From Rhizodiscina lignyota (Eukaryota; Ascomycota; Dothideomycetes; Aulographales; Rhizodiscinaceae), in contig ML978123.1 of NCBI GenBank assembly GCA_010015805.1, positions 2,232,001 through 2,296,000 on the forward strand: 64,000 bases of DNA. The letters are read 5' to 3'. The notes under the pieces were generated by a model. The model worked only from the letters and a program-made list of their open reading frames with translations, did no database searches and was not told the origin of the DNA. Position numbers and translations under genes: made by a program. Positions within the stretch are counted from its first letter, which is position 1, and every line of letters begins with the position of its first letter. This document shows positions 35,901 through 47,076 of this stretch, piece by piece.

Positions 35901-38122
35901 AACTAGAGTTCCAGGATCTACGCCTGTGCGAAGACATGTGCTGATCCAATTTGCTCGTGGAAGAAGTTGAGGTCGACAAATAACAAGCAAGTCGATTAAC
36001 TCTTGGTTCAATGTTGGCTCATCTATGCTTGCATTCAGCTCTTCCCTCTGGCCTTGTGATAGGCAAATGCTTCGTAGTGCCAGATAAAGTTCCGAGTTGC
36101 CTGTCCTAGCAGTCACGGCGGCGGTGTCCTTTTCATTCAGAACAACCCTCCGTCTCCATTCCCAGAGACCGTTGATGATGATTCTACCAATACGAGCTGG
36201 AAAAGTCGCGTAAGCAGACGCCAAACCTCGAGCAGCTTCGGTTCTGACAAAAGGCGGGACGGTTGCACTTGTCATAAGAAAAAGAAAAGCTTGGGACCAT
36301 GCATCTTCAATGCCGGAGCTATTATCGAGCTTGGCCAAGTCTTCTGTCATAGAGGCCAGAGCGCGCAGTCCCCAAGTAAAGTCATCCACCGCAGTTAACT
36401 TTGAGTAAATCCGGAAATTCAGAAGGAAAGACGGCTTTGGTTCTGCCACGAGTACTTGCTTGGCAATTGCTGCCTTCTTAATAATCGATGCAATATCGCC
36501 ATCTTTGCTGTCACGGAACTTTGACTGACACAATGCCAAGAAAATATAGGCTATTGTAACCAGTCCATTTTGTGCTGCAGGCAAGGGGTTCGCGAGCACT
36601 TCCGACCAGCTGTCAGCCAGTTTAGGAAGTACTTCTTTTGAAAATGCGAGTACCTCAGGTCTTTCCACTTGATCGGCTTCCAGCTCCCAGATGATTTGAC
36701 TCGCACTGATGGCCCAGGCTCTTCTAAGCGGGATCTTCTTGTCGTTGATGCCTTTCTTGAACGCGTCTAGTACTGAGCTAGGTGTGGAGACCCCAGTGGA
36801 GAGTAAATACGAAGTGTGCGTTGATATCGTCGAAATCTCTGCTGCGGCTGCTGCGTCGTTCGGTTCCTTCAGTGCAATGGGAGCGAGTCCGGAAGACAGC
36901 TTTTCGGACAAAGATTTGTTGGGCTTTAGGGCCGCCAACATTTGGAGATAGATGATTTTCTGGTCAGTAGAGGTGACTTTGGACTGCTTGAGTGGATTTA
37001 AGATTTCGTCCGACACTTTTGCAAGTGGTGTTGCCTCCTCGGACCTGGAAGCAGCGGCTTTGAAGGTTAGGAGTGCTCCCATACGAATCAGTGGATTTGA
37101 TGATTTAACGTTGGAAAGTAAGGGTTTCGTAAGATTGTCGAGTAGAATTTCGGAAAGGTCAATGCTCGCTGGGATGGAGTGGATGAGGGGTGTGAGAAGG
37201 TCATTGAGAACAACTTCCGGAGATCGAAGCAGGGCTTTCTCCACGGCCGGAATGATGTCCTGCAACACTTCCTCCTTCGTTGTGAATTCAGTGAAGAAGT
37301 CTCGGAGCCCATCCGCCATATGCGGTGCCAGCACTGTCCGAGACCCGATTATCTCGCGAGTATAGAACGAATAATAGTCCGGCTTCCACTTCTCAAGCTG
37401 AGTCTTCATGCGGGGGAGTCGGGCAGCCACCCCAGCAAGAACGCCTAACAGGACTGCATTCCTAGCAGTTGGTGCAGAACTTTTTGCAGTAAGATGCTCT
37501 ACAGATGCATCCAGAGCTGCAGTACCAACCTCGGGCGATTGGAAGAGCTTGCGGAAGGCACGCCTTGTAACAACAAGAGCAGAATTCCTAACGCCCTCAC
37601 GAGTGGCATTTCCCATACAAAATTCCAGAGCTTTTGCGTCCGCGGCCACAATGTCCACCCCCCAGGTCTTCCAGAGCTTTGTATTTGTCCCAGAGCCGGA
37701 CAGTAGCAGAGAGAACCACTCCAGCAGGACAAAAGCATTAGCCGCAGCAATGGTTGTCTTGGCCGCCTCTTGCAACAACGCCGCTATGAAGGGCTTGAGA
37801 CGTTCTACCGCATCTGAAGAGAGAGCGATCGTGCGTATGCATTGTTCGACAGCGCGGCGGGAATTACGATCGATGTAGTAGGGGTATATATCGAGGAATA
37901 CCGAGAGGAGAAAGTGGATGTCAGGAGTTTCAAGTTCTGTGGGCTAATCAGACGCAATTTCCATGACTTTGTCTTAATTACGGGGAAGGAAATACCATTA
38001 CTCTCGAGCTGCGCGTTGATCGCGTGAAGCTCAGGTATTCTCTGCTTGGGGGAGCTGGCATGCAAAATACTTCGGACCAGCTCGTGTTTGAGGCGTGGAT
38101 TTCCGTTCATTTGTTGATCCAT
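29968..38122 (-). CDS. GCN1: Translational activator Gcn1 (Gcn2 activator)
   Basis: Three exons: 38122-37996, 37936-31148 (6.8 kb) and 31097-29968; 2,681 codons, the usual Gcn1 size. The whole protein is a chain of HEAT repeats (for example LVPTLTQLIIRRLASSNMEQ). The middle resembles the HEAT part of eEF3 (residues ~1300-2000), and the part after it corresponds to the region that binds the RWD domain of the eIF2-alpha kinase Gcn2. Gcn1 sits on stalled and collided ribosomes with Gcn20 and passes the uncharged-tRNA signal to Gcn2, starting general amino-acid control. The start gives MDQQMNGNPRLKHELVRSIL. It is divergent, 363 bp away, from the DEAH helicase. Cytosolic; intact. Confidence 0.97.
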
Positions 38123-38485
38123 GGTTCTGAGGCATCAGGAATATCTTTGAGCTCCTGTGTGATGCTGTCTCTGAAATTTTGATGTCGATGGGCAAAAGTG
38201 GGACTCTGCAGAAGTGACCGCCAAGCCTCAAAGAGTCAGCGATCAAAGTTGTTGCTGGTCCTCGAAGGTCGATCATCACTTTGTCACAGCCCAATTCAAG
38301 CCACAAACTACATGAAAAGTTTGTTTCAAATATCAAACACGAACACAGCCCCACACTGGCCAAAGATGAACGGGTTGGGTCGTATCAAAGGATCTATCTC
38401 GAAATTTCTTGCTAGAAAACACGCGTTCGACATACAAATCGACGCTCGCTGAAAGGCTAATTCCGCGACCACAGTCGTTATCATC
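38123..38485. promoter_or_regulatory. Bidirectional promoter, GCN1 and DEAH helicase
   Basis: Only 363 bp separate the two divergent start codons, so the upstream regions must overlap. No TATA box or Gcn4-type TGACTC site is seen. Confidence 0.5.
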
Positions 38486-41400
38486 ATGGCGAAGAAGAAG
38501 AAGCCAGCAGCCAATCCTGCTCGGGGGTTTGCCACCACATCAATCGCCAGCAAGGCGAAAGTCGAGAAGGCGAGTGATGATACTGCAGCGCCGCCAGCAT
38601 CACCACAGAAGGAACCCGGGAAACCCTCCGACATGGATGCAAGTGGACCTCAAATTTCAGAGAAGGAGGTGTCTACGGCTCCAAAGCAGTTGCATGAGCT
38701 CAGCCCGGAAGAAATGGAGCGGCAGCTGGAGAGAGATGAGCTCCAATTACAGGTCGAGCAAAATGGAGTCAAAGTTCGAAGAGAAGCCGCAAGGCAGGTC
38801 TCGCGAGCGTTGACGGACTGTCGCGTTCTACGTAGTCAGGCTCAGTCTTTGAATGTCAAGGATTGGCTTTCTTACCCTGTGATTCAGCAAATTCTCGCTC
38901 TTGCAAAAGAAGACAGCCAGCACGACCCGCAGATCACAAGTCAGGGCAATGAAGACGCCTTCACAGAAGACGAAATGACAATAAAGCTCTGGACACTGCG
39001 CGAAGCTTTATCTGGATTCGGGATCGCCTATGAACACGTCGACTCTGCACTCAAAACAGCAATGCAAAAGCGATTGAATTATGGAGACGGGCCCTACCTA
39101 TGGGGCTTTCCGCAAAGTTTGGAGTTTCTGGCTTTGATAAGCGGAAATGATATCCTTCCGGCTTTTGACCGTCAAAAGGTCGCTGTGTCTCAAACTCAGA
39201 CTCCTGTGGACAGTGATACGGAGACGCATACTGCACGCCAACGGCCCTCTCCATGGATGAAGATGAGTGTGGCATCCGATGTGGCATCGAAGACCCCATC
39301 AATAGCGTCAACGGAACCCACGAGTACCCCTGACGTCTCTGATGTCGACAGCGACCTAGAGCCAGACGAGCTCATTCCAGTATATATCTCACTTCGGGTC
39401 AAACTTTTCTTGCTTCAGCCAGACATGAACGACCAAATTAGTTCTAGTAAAGGGAAGGCTAAGAAGCAAAATCTAGTAGCATCGAGGAGCCCCCTCTCAC
39501 CTGCGGCAGTGAAAATACAGCGGCAGCTAGCGAAAATTGAGTCGGACGTGCTTTTCGACAAGAGAGAGGCAGACGCCCAATGGATCGCGAGACGAAACCA
39601 GTTATCACGAGCCGCATCACTCCGCAGAAAACTAGATCTTCCGGATCCTAAAGCTCACTTGCTTGACCCGTTGAATGACTCGAGCAATGTGTCTAGCGAC
39701 GCAGAAGCAATTGGAAAAGAAGTTGGAGAGTCAAACCAAGGTTCTGCCAACTCGGACGAAGAAGATCTTATAGGTGGCATGTTTCTCGAGAGCGGTGATA
39801 CACCAAATTCCACCATTGAAGAAGATTCCACGGGCAACGGCACCACCGTCACATTACGAGATTTTGGGAAATTTACTGGCATGAGTCCCAGGCGAATCTT
39901 TGAAGAAGCTTGTCGTGCACGGGATTCAGGGAGCAGCATTTCATACAAGCTTGTTTCACCCACGACATATTCAAGCCGTCATTCGTTGACGGTCTTTTGG
40001 ACAAAGGCTCAAGATCCGGCCATTCAAGTAAATGATGTCGAGGTAACGCAATCATCCAACTGGGCAAAGTTCACTATGGTGTCCATCGCAGCGTCGAATC
40101 CTCAGCAGAGCGAGGCTTTCATCTCAGTAGCGGCACTCTTCGCACTCTTTTCTCAATCTCTAAAGGAAGAGAAAGTTTATATGAGGCTGCCAGTCGTATG
40201 GCGCGACGTGTGGCAAGAGTTCGCAACTGCAGAGAAGGAGCGAAGGGATGCATCTGACCGACAAACGATCAAAAACTTCCGCGAGCTCATTCAAACCCAG
40301 AGGAAAAATGAAGAAGACGAGGGCATAGTCCTCCCTCATCAACTGAGAACGAAGAGAAATGGTGAACAAGCTAAGATGACTCCTTCGTATCAAGGTGACG
40401 TTCAGGCAAGCGAAGAGCTTCAGCGTACATGGTCTCAGAGAGTCTCAAGCCCTTCCTATCAACATATGCTCCCAGTTCGGAGTAGTTTGCCCATCTTCGG
40501 ATACCGTCAAGAGATCCTCGCAGCTATCGAAGCTAACCAAGTAATCATCTTGTGCGGCGAGACTGGCTGTGGGAAAAGCACTCAGCTGCCAGCTTATGTC
40601 CTGGAGAATGAGCTCTCCAAAGGCAACCCTTGCAAGATATATTGCACAGAGCCGCGACGGATATCGGCAATTTCCCTTGCGCAACGAGTAAGTGAAGAGC
40701 TGGGCGAAGCGAAAAATGAAGTCGGCACTGGTCGATCGCTCATCGGATACGCCATCAGGCTCGAGTCTCATGTTGGGGCAGCAACTCGTTTGGTCTATGC
40801 AACAGTCGGGATTGTCCTTCGCATGCTGGAGTCTGAACAGGGACTCAGTGACATCACCCACCTTGTCATCGATGAGGTGCATGAGCGCAGCATTGACACC
40901 GATTTTCTTTTGATCATTGTCAAAGCTATGTTGACGAGGCGACCAAAGCTTCGCGTCATCTTGATGAGTGCTACTGTTGACGCTCTGCGGTTCTCAACCT
41001 ACCTAGATGGTGCCCCAATCTTGACTGTGCCAGGTCGAACGTTTCCTGTGCGAACAATGTACCTGGAAGACGCCATCGAGCTCACAAAATTAACCGAAAA
41101 TGGCAAGGAACAACAGGAAAATGACGAAGACGCGGAGTTACCGGAAGATGACATGAAAGAAAGCAAAGCAGCGCTGCTGGAATCACTTCAGAGCTATAGT
41201 GCCTCTACCCGCCACACTCTCTCAAGCACTTATGACGAGTATCGGATCGACTTTGAGCTTATTGTTCGCCTTATAGAAGAAGTTGCGTCAAGAGCCGATT
41301 TTAATCACTTCAGCAAAGCCTTTCTCGTCTTCCTTCCAGGGATTGCGGAGATCCGGGAGCTTGCCGATATTCTCCAGGAACACCCAGCTTTTGGAGCCGA

Positions 41401-42862
41401 TTGGTTGATATACCCACTTCATTCAACTATTGCCAGTGACGAGCAGCAGCAAGCATTTTTAGTTCCTCCTCCTGGCGTTCGTAAAGTGGTACTCGCCACG
41501 AATATTGCAGAGACTGGCATCACCATCCCAGATGTCACGTGCGTTATCGACACTGGCAAGCATAAAGAAATGCGTTTTGACGAGCGTCGACAACTGTCGC
41601 GATTACTCCAGGCATTCATATCTCGCAGCAATGCAAAGCAACGACGTGGTAGAGCTGGTCGTGTACAAGATGGCCTATGCTTCCATCTATTCACCAAGTA
41701 TCGACATGACAACTTAATGTCGGAGAATCAGACACCTGAAATGTTACGGTTGTCCTTGCAAGATCTCATCATGCGAGTCAAGATATGCAAACTTGGTGAC
41801 ATCGAAGAGACGCTTGCACAAGCACTTGATCCCCCGCAACCGAAAAACGTCCGAAAGGCAATTGAAGCTCTAGTCGAAGTTGACGCTCTTACGCCGAGCG
41901 AGGATCTTACGCCTTTTGGGCAGCAACTCGCCAAGTTGCCACTAGATGCCAACTTGGGAAAGCTTTGTCTTTTGTCTTGCATCTGTAGCTGCTTGGATGT
42001 CGCTCTGACAATTGCAGCGTTACTCTCGTCTAAGTCACCTTTCGTCACACCGTTTGGAGCGAGAGCTCGTGCTGATGCCGCACGGTTGGCTTTTAAACAA
42101 GGCGATTCTGATTTATTGACAGCCTACAACGCGTACGTATCCTGGAAGCGATCGTGCACATCTGCGGGCCAGTCAGAATTCCAGTTTTGCAGGAAAAACT
42201 TCCTTAGCCCTCAGAACTTAAGCGGCATCGAGGACCTGAAAGCGCAGTTGCTCAATGCTCTCATTGATACGGGTTGTGTACGACTGTCCTCGGAAGACCG
42301 GCAAGCACTGAGCAGGTACCGATATGCATCTAGGCACCGTTCATTTGTACCAGTGCCAGCAGAATACAACCTCAACAGCGGCAACCACAATTTCGTGAAC
42401 TCTGTTATTGCATGGGCGCTATACCCCAAAATCTTGATACGAGATGGCAAAGGTTGGCGGAACATTGCCAACAACCAAAGTGTGAGCTTGCATCCCACAT
42501 CGGTAAACAAGGGCATATCGAACGCAAAGTTTTTGAGCTACTACTCTATCCTGCAATCGAGCAGCAGGTACTACAATGCACATTCGACGAGTCTCGCTCA
42601 GGACTTTCCTCTCGTCCTTCTGGCAGGCAGTGCTGATTTCAGGTTGCACGCTGGAGTCATCATTGTAGACGGAAATCGTCTGAAGTTTACGGTCAACGAT
42701 TGGAAGACAATGATGGCGGTCAAGTTTCTCAGGACAAGGTTGAAGGAGATCGTTGCAGCAAGGCTAAAGGCCCCGAGCAAGCCACTGGGTCGCAGACTGG
42801 AGAGATGGATGGAAGTGATACAAACCATCTTTGACGCGAGAGAGGCGATCGACAAAAAGTGA
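38486..42862 (+). CDS. DHX29/YLR419W-like DEAH-box RNA helicase
   Basis: A single exon of 1,458 codons. The Lys-rich N-terminus and charged coiled region lead to a UBA-like segment (residues ~165-195), a dsRNA-binding-like block (TLRDFGKFTGMSPRRIFEE, ~460-480), then the helicase core: Walker A GETGCGKS at 691-698, DEVH at 796-799, SATV, and RRGRAGR in motif VI. Winged-helix, HA2 ratchet and OB-fold domains fill the C-terminus. This architecture is that of the cytosolic helicases YLR419W and animal DHX29, which act on the 40S subunit during initiation on structured mRNAs. Absence of introns in a 4.4-kb gene is unusual beside its spliced neighbours but common for this family. The divergent GCN1 also acts on ribosomes. 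Confidence 0.93.
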   Translation: MAKKKKPAANPARGFATTSIASKAKVEKASDDTAAPPASPQKEPGKPSDMDASGPQISEKEVSTAPKQLHELSPEEMERQLERDELQLQVEQNGVKVRREAARQVSRALTDCRVLRSQAQSLNVKDWLSYPVIQQILALAKEDSQHDPQITSQGNEDAFTEDEMTIKLWTLREALSGFGIAYEHVDSALKTAMQKRLNYGDGPYLWGFPQSLEFLALISGNDILPAFDRQKVAVSQTQTPVDSDTETHTARQRPSPWMKMSVASDVASKTPSIASTEPTSTPDVSDVDSDLEPDELIPVYISLRVKLFLLQPDMNDQISSSKGKAKKQNLVASRSPLSPAAVKIQRQLAKIESDVLFDKREADAQWIARRNQLSRAASLRRKLDLPDPKAHLLDPLNDSSNVSSDAEAIGKEVGESNQGSANSDEEDLIGGMFLESGDTPNSTIEEDSTGNGTTVTLRDFGKFTGMSPRRIFEEACRARDSGSSISYKLVSPTTYSSRHSLTVFWTKAQDPAIQVNDVEVTQSSNWAKFTMVSIAASNPQQSEAFISVAALFALFSQSLKEEKVYMRLPVVWRDVWQEFATAEKERRDASDRQTIKNFRELIQTQRKNEEDEGIVLPHQLRTKRNGEQAKMTPSYQGDVQASEELQRTWSQRVSSPSYQHMLPVRSSLPIFGYRQEILAAIEANQVIILCGETGCGKSTQLPAYVLENELSKGNPCKIYCTEPRRISAISLAQRVSEELGEAKNEVGTGRSLIGYAIRLESHVGAATRLVYATVGIVLRMLESEQGLSDITHLVIDEVHERSIDTDFLLIIVKAMLTRRPKLRVILMSATVDALRFSTYLDGAPILTVPGRTFPVRTMYLEDAIELTKLTENGKEQQENDEDAELPEDDMKESKAALLESLQSYSASTRHTLSSTYDEYRIDFELIVRLIEEVASRADFNHFSKAFLVFLPGIAEIRELADILQEHPAFGADWLIYPLHSTIASDEQQQAFLVPPPGVRKVVLATNIAETGITIPDVTCVIDTGKHKEMRFDERRQLSRLLQAFISRSNAKQRRGRAGRVQDGLCFHLFTKYRHDNLMSENQTPEMLRLSLQDLIMRVKICKLGDIEETLAQALDPPQPKNVRKAIEALVEVDALTPSEDLTPFGQQLAKLPLDANLGKLCLLSCICSCLDVALTIAALLSSKSPFVTPFGARARADAARLAFKQGDSDLLTAYNAYVSWKRSCTSAGQSEFQFCRKNFLSPQNLSGIEDLKAQLLNALIDTGCVRLSSEDRQALSRYRYASRHRSFVPVPAEYNLNSGNHNFVNSVIAWALYPKILIRDGKGWRNIANNQSVSLHPTSVNKGISNAKFLSYYSILQSSSRYYNAHSTSLAQDFPLVLLAGSADFRLHAGVIIVDGNRLKFTVNDWKTMMAVKFLRTRLKEIVAARLKAPSKPLGRRLERWMEVIQTIFDAREAIDKK

Positions 42863-43798
42863 AGGTGCAAGCGGTTGTGGTTAGACATACAAGATGTGCC
42901 TCCTTCAGCACGTCCTCTTCGTACTCGAAGCGTACACGACTTTGTGCCCGGGTCCTAAAGCTAGTTTAGTTAATGCTCAAGCAACAGCACTTCAAATGTG
43001 CTACAAGATATGGTTTCCATGCTTATAAAGCGGCCCATAAATACCAGATTTGCGAAGTCGTGAAAAATTGTTGTGTCTCCTGCTTTGTATGTACCAGAAT
43101 CTCTGATATTGGAAAGACCAAATATTGCTATATTTAGAACTCTCCCACGTCACTCACTGACTCCAAGCTTCCCCAACCTCCCCCAACCTCGTGTCACTCT
43201 GCGCTAAAGCATCTGGAATACGCAGTACGCAACGCCACTAACTGGGCACCGGGTATTCTAGGTGGTATTTCTCAATGATCAGCAATTATCCCGTGACACC
43301 AGTCACTGCTGTCCGGCTTCAAATTGCAGGGAAGCAATACGAGGGTTCAATAATGCAAGACAAGCTGATCTTTTCGAAACTATTCCTTGCAGGGGAGGCA
43401 GTGTCCGCAATTTTCCTGTTTCAAAACACCTACCTGCAGATCGTCATGCTATCCAATTGCATACCCTTATACACAACAGCTTTTCCTGCTGTAACTACAG
43501 CGAGCAGTCCTTCCACCTTGCGTTGTATGAGGCAACACCGTGTTTGACCGCAGCGAAGGGGTTGCTGCCGTGTCTAGCTCCACATTTTTCGTCATGAGAT
43601 TCTTGTTCCTTGATGGCAGATGAGAAATTTCTATGATCGCTGTCAGAATTGTGATATGCATGCGAGTGGGTATATAACCATGGTTCAAGCACCCCCTCAC
43701 GATCAAGCAGGTCTCAACTGTTTTGGACAAGCATTCAGTCGTTTTGATACATTTTTGCGAATTCGTCTTAGTAAAAGTGTCAATCCCCTCTGCGCAAA
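42863..43798. other. 936-bp intergenic region
   Basis: 3' region of the helicase and promoter of the secreted protein. It contains a C-rich CCCCAACCT run near 43173-43195 and a TATA box (listed separately). No gene seen. Confidence 0.45.
43671..43677 (+). promoter_or_regulatory. TATA box of the secreted IgE-binding-type gene
   Basis: TATATAA lies 128 bp upstream of ATG 43799, within the range expected for a strongly regulated fungal gene with a short leader. Confidence 0.55.
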
Positions 43799-44420
43799 AT
43801 GAAGACGACGCTTGCGATCTCCGCCATTCTCGGCCTCTTTTCTTTTAGCCCTGTTCAGGCAAACTATTTCTCAGTTATATCCGTTCGCTCGGCTTCTCTA
43901 ATTCACCTTCAAAGCATCAACGCAAATGGAGGTAGCTTCTGGATTGGCAAAACAACGACATCTTATTGTCCGCAAGCCGAGGTCTCTGATTGTCCCCCCG
44001 GCAACGACACTGTCTTCGAAGGTGGAAACGACACCCTTGGTCTTGGTACAGTCGTGCCTGCGGGTCAACAGGGTACGTTGGTCATTCCTCCATTCCATTC
44101 TGCACTTGCTGTACTTGAAGTTACGCGTTGCTGATGCCTTTTAAGTGTACATTGCCCCAAGCGGCATCCTCTCTTTCTCCGAGGCACACACTGCCTCATT
44201 CCCAAAGGGTTCCATTCTTACTGGCTTTTCCCTGTGTCCGGGTGCGAGCTTTGGCGACCTCTCATGGGAGTACGGACTTGTCGCCTGTCCAACGAATGGA
44301 ACCAATGGACCGTGGCAGATCTACGGACAGCGGGCTGATATCACACTGCCAGAGACGTGCTTGGGATTCGACGCGCTCACATACAACCTGACTGAGCCCG
44401 GAGCATGGCAGTATATCTGA
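43799..44420 (+). CDS. Small secreted protein of the fungal IgE-binding-protein family
   Basis: Two exons, 43799-44072 and 44146-44420, 73-nt intron, 182 codons. A signal peptide (MKTTLAISAILGLFSFSPVQA) is followed by family blocks IHLQSINANGGSFWIG, TSYCPQAEVSDCPPGNDT, and, after the intron, YIAPSGILSFSEAHTAS and GPWQIYG, ending in LGFDALTYN and AWQY. Four cysteines probably form two disulfides. The family is widespread in ascomycetes, secreted or wall-bound; some Aspergillus members bind human IgE, and the native role is unknown. It carries a TATA box upstream. Intact. Confidence 0.88.
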
Positions 44421-45414
44421 GATCCATGGCCTTTTTGGACGGCAAAGAGAATGGCGAATGCAGCAACGGCGGCTTATGATAGGTATTCTGAGCGGGAGTG
44501 TATAATCATCGCTAGACATAGTATAGTTATGCGCTCAAATGTTATTCTTTCCCGTCCATGGTGTCCAGAATTTTGTCTGATATTTTTGATCGGAACCACT
44601 CAAAGCCATCCTTCGGAGCTGTCGATGGATCACATGATATTACGATTGTCTTAATCCGTGACTTTTGGCCTCTGGCAATCTCGATATTTGACTTCGGAAC
44701 GTCCAAAATCTAGGTCAGATCAGTGCGTGTTCGTTGGAGGACTCGAACCAATCACTTTCTGCGGAGGAAAAGTTGCCCATACCTTCGCCAGTAAAGCCCT
44801 TACAGAAGCATTTGCTTGCCCTTCTCGTGCCTGTCCTGAAACAGAGAGTTCAAACATGTCGTCTTTCAACGCTGTGACGCCCTCATGCCTGCTGTCCACA
44901 CCGGGTCTGACTCGACATTTCATCACCACCTGCAGGAGTGGAGAACGCTTGGAAGAAGTGAAATTCAATGCAGCGACTACTTGAGCTCTCGACATGAGCT
45001 CGAATATGCTCAAACGGACGCCGAGAAGGAAGTCTTGGGCAAATAGCACGTGAAAGAATTGGCTGAGATGATTGACAGGGACCACCTGCTGAGCCGATGC
45101 GTGGGCGCCGGCATAAAAATCGGCGCGAGCCACGCCAATTCCTGCGCTTAGGGGAAGTTCTCTACAAACGCGTCCGTTAAGTTCCAATATAGACGAGAAG
45201 AAAGTCATCAGACCAACGCAGTTACGTAAAGAGAGACAAACCATTGTTCGGAAGATAAGGAAGACTTTTCGCTTTCCTCGACATTCCTTTGTTCAGCTTG
45301 ATTCCGCGGCAACATCATTTCAACTCGTGTCTTACTCTCTCAACGTAGTTAATATCTAGCGGCTCTGAACAACACTTCGGCATCTCGAGCACAACATCTC
45401 GCGCTCCTGCAAAC
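44421..45414. other. 994-bp intergenic region
   Basis: Two overlapping open frames on opposite strands (44658-44984 plus, 44720-45244 minus) show no recognisable domain and cannot both be genes; I leave them uncalled. The rest is promoter of arginase. Confidence 0.4.
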
Positions 45415-46521
45415 ATGACTTCTGCACCCACTTTACAGCCCAAGTTCTTGCCCAGCAAGAACGAGCTCGGCCTCGTTGCAGTGGGCTTCTCCGGAGGACA
45501 AGTACCACACACCGCCCCCAGTCCAATCAGTTATTCTCCATTGACGAGCATGACAACTAGTGTAAACCAGGCGTCGACGCCGCTCCTATGGCGCTCATCG
45601 AATCGGGCCTCATTGATCAGCTCAAGAATGACCTCGAATTCAACGTCACCTATGACGGCGAAGTCCACGCATATGCCGATATCATGCCTTCCTCCGACCC
45701 CGACTACCGCAACATGAAGCGCCCGAAAGGGGTCAGCGCGGTCACTAAGCGGCTGTGCGACCAGGTCTATGAGCACGCCTCGAAAGGACGATTTGTACTC
45801 ACGCTGGGCGGAGATCACTCCATTGCAATCGGCAGCATTGCGGGGACACAGAAGGCAATAAGGGAAAGGCTGGGCCGGGAGATGGCTGTGATATGGGTAG
45901 ATGCACATGCGGATATCAACACACCTGAGACAAGCGACAGCGGGAATATCCATGGGATGCCGGTTGCGTTTCTCACGGGTCTGGCAAAAGAGGATAAGCA
46001 AGACACATTCGGCTGGATCAAAGATGAGATGAGAATCAATACAAAGAAGCTGGTGTACATTGGTTTGCGGGATGTGGACGTAGGAGAAAAGAAGATATTG
46101 CGGGAAAACGGAATCAGGGCATTCAGTATGCATGATATCGATCGGTCAGTCAATGCGGCTTATTTTGGTCTCATACTTCCTCCCTAGGAGTAAGAATGCT
46201 AATGGAGTAACGTACAGCCACGGTATCGGAAAGGTGATGGACATGGCTCTTGGATGGATAGGACAAGATACGCCAATCCACCTCTCCTTTGACGTAGACG
46301 CACTGGACCCTCAGTGGGCACCTAGCACTGGCACGCCTGTAAGAGGCGGCCTGACGTTAAGAGAAGGAGACTTCATTGCGGAGTGTGTGGCCGAGACCGG
46401 AAGCCTGGTCGCTTTAGACCTCGTGGAGGTAAATCCAAGTCTTGAGGCCGAGGGTGCTGCGGAGACGGTAAGAGCTGGATGCTCGATTGTCAGGTGCGCT
46501 CTTGGAGATACGCTCTTATAG
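45415..46521 (+). CDS. CAR1: Arginase
   Basis: Three exons: 45415-45501, 45561-46144 and 46218-46521 (324 codons). It hydrolyses L-arginine to ornithine and urea in the cytosol. The binuclear manganese site is complete: GGDHS at 112-116, DAHAD at 143-147 and SFDVDALDP with Asp249 and Asp251. The first intron ends at the AG at 45560, giving [13 protein letters not shown], which matches fungal arginases; a nearer AG breaks the frame. Residue pattern and length are those of ordinary fungal arginase. Arginase feeds nitrogen, proline and polyamine metabolism. Intact. Confidence 0.96.
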
Positions 46522-47076
46522 TGGCAGAGTGGCGAATCGGCTCCTGGTATAATATGGCAAACTTTTAGGGGTGTCTCTTTGGGGTTGAACTATTCTAGAA
46601 TGACCCGTTTAGACGGCGCTGGAGACTCGATAACTAGCTTCACAGCTAAATCAAAGCTTACATAGTCTGCAAAGGGAACTATTTTGTAACCACTAAGGAT
46701 TTTCTTGATCATATCATTTTCTCCACCGGAACTTGTCCAGTGCTTGAACTACGCATTGAGGGGAGGCCGAGCTCTCGCCTTGAGTAGAATATCAGCACTG
46801 AAAGCTCGGAAATTTGCAACGGCGCTGAATCGGTCATTCCAAGTTGCTATAAGCACCCTCGGAATAGAAATCAAGACTGGACTCTTATGCCAACTGCGTT
46901 GCAAATCATTATGTATGTTCCGTATCATCGGCGACGTCATTTTGCCTCATCGCCCAAAGCAGTCTGAACCTCCGCAGCTCCGCCAGAAATTCGCAAGGGC
47001 ATCGGAAGAGATAGGTCGTTGAAAAATAATGCCTTCGCTCGTCAGCTCTTAGGAGTCTCGTCGAAAGAGTCGAAAT
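46522..47076. other. Tandem intergenic region, arginase to NADH dehydrogenase
   Basis: 555 bp between two genes on the same strand. No gene or clear element seen. Confidence 0.5.

Noticed and set aside
44741-44830. GGACTCGAACC word resembling a tRNA T-arm (minus strand)
   Set aside because: The flanking bases do not pair into a T-stem or acceptor stem.
44720-45244. 174-codon minus-strand frame before arginase
   Set aside because: No recognised domain; competes with an opposite-strand frame.
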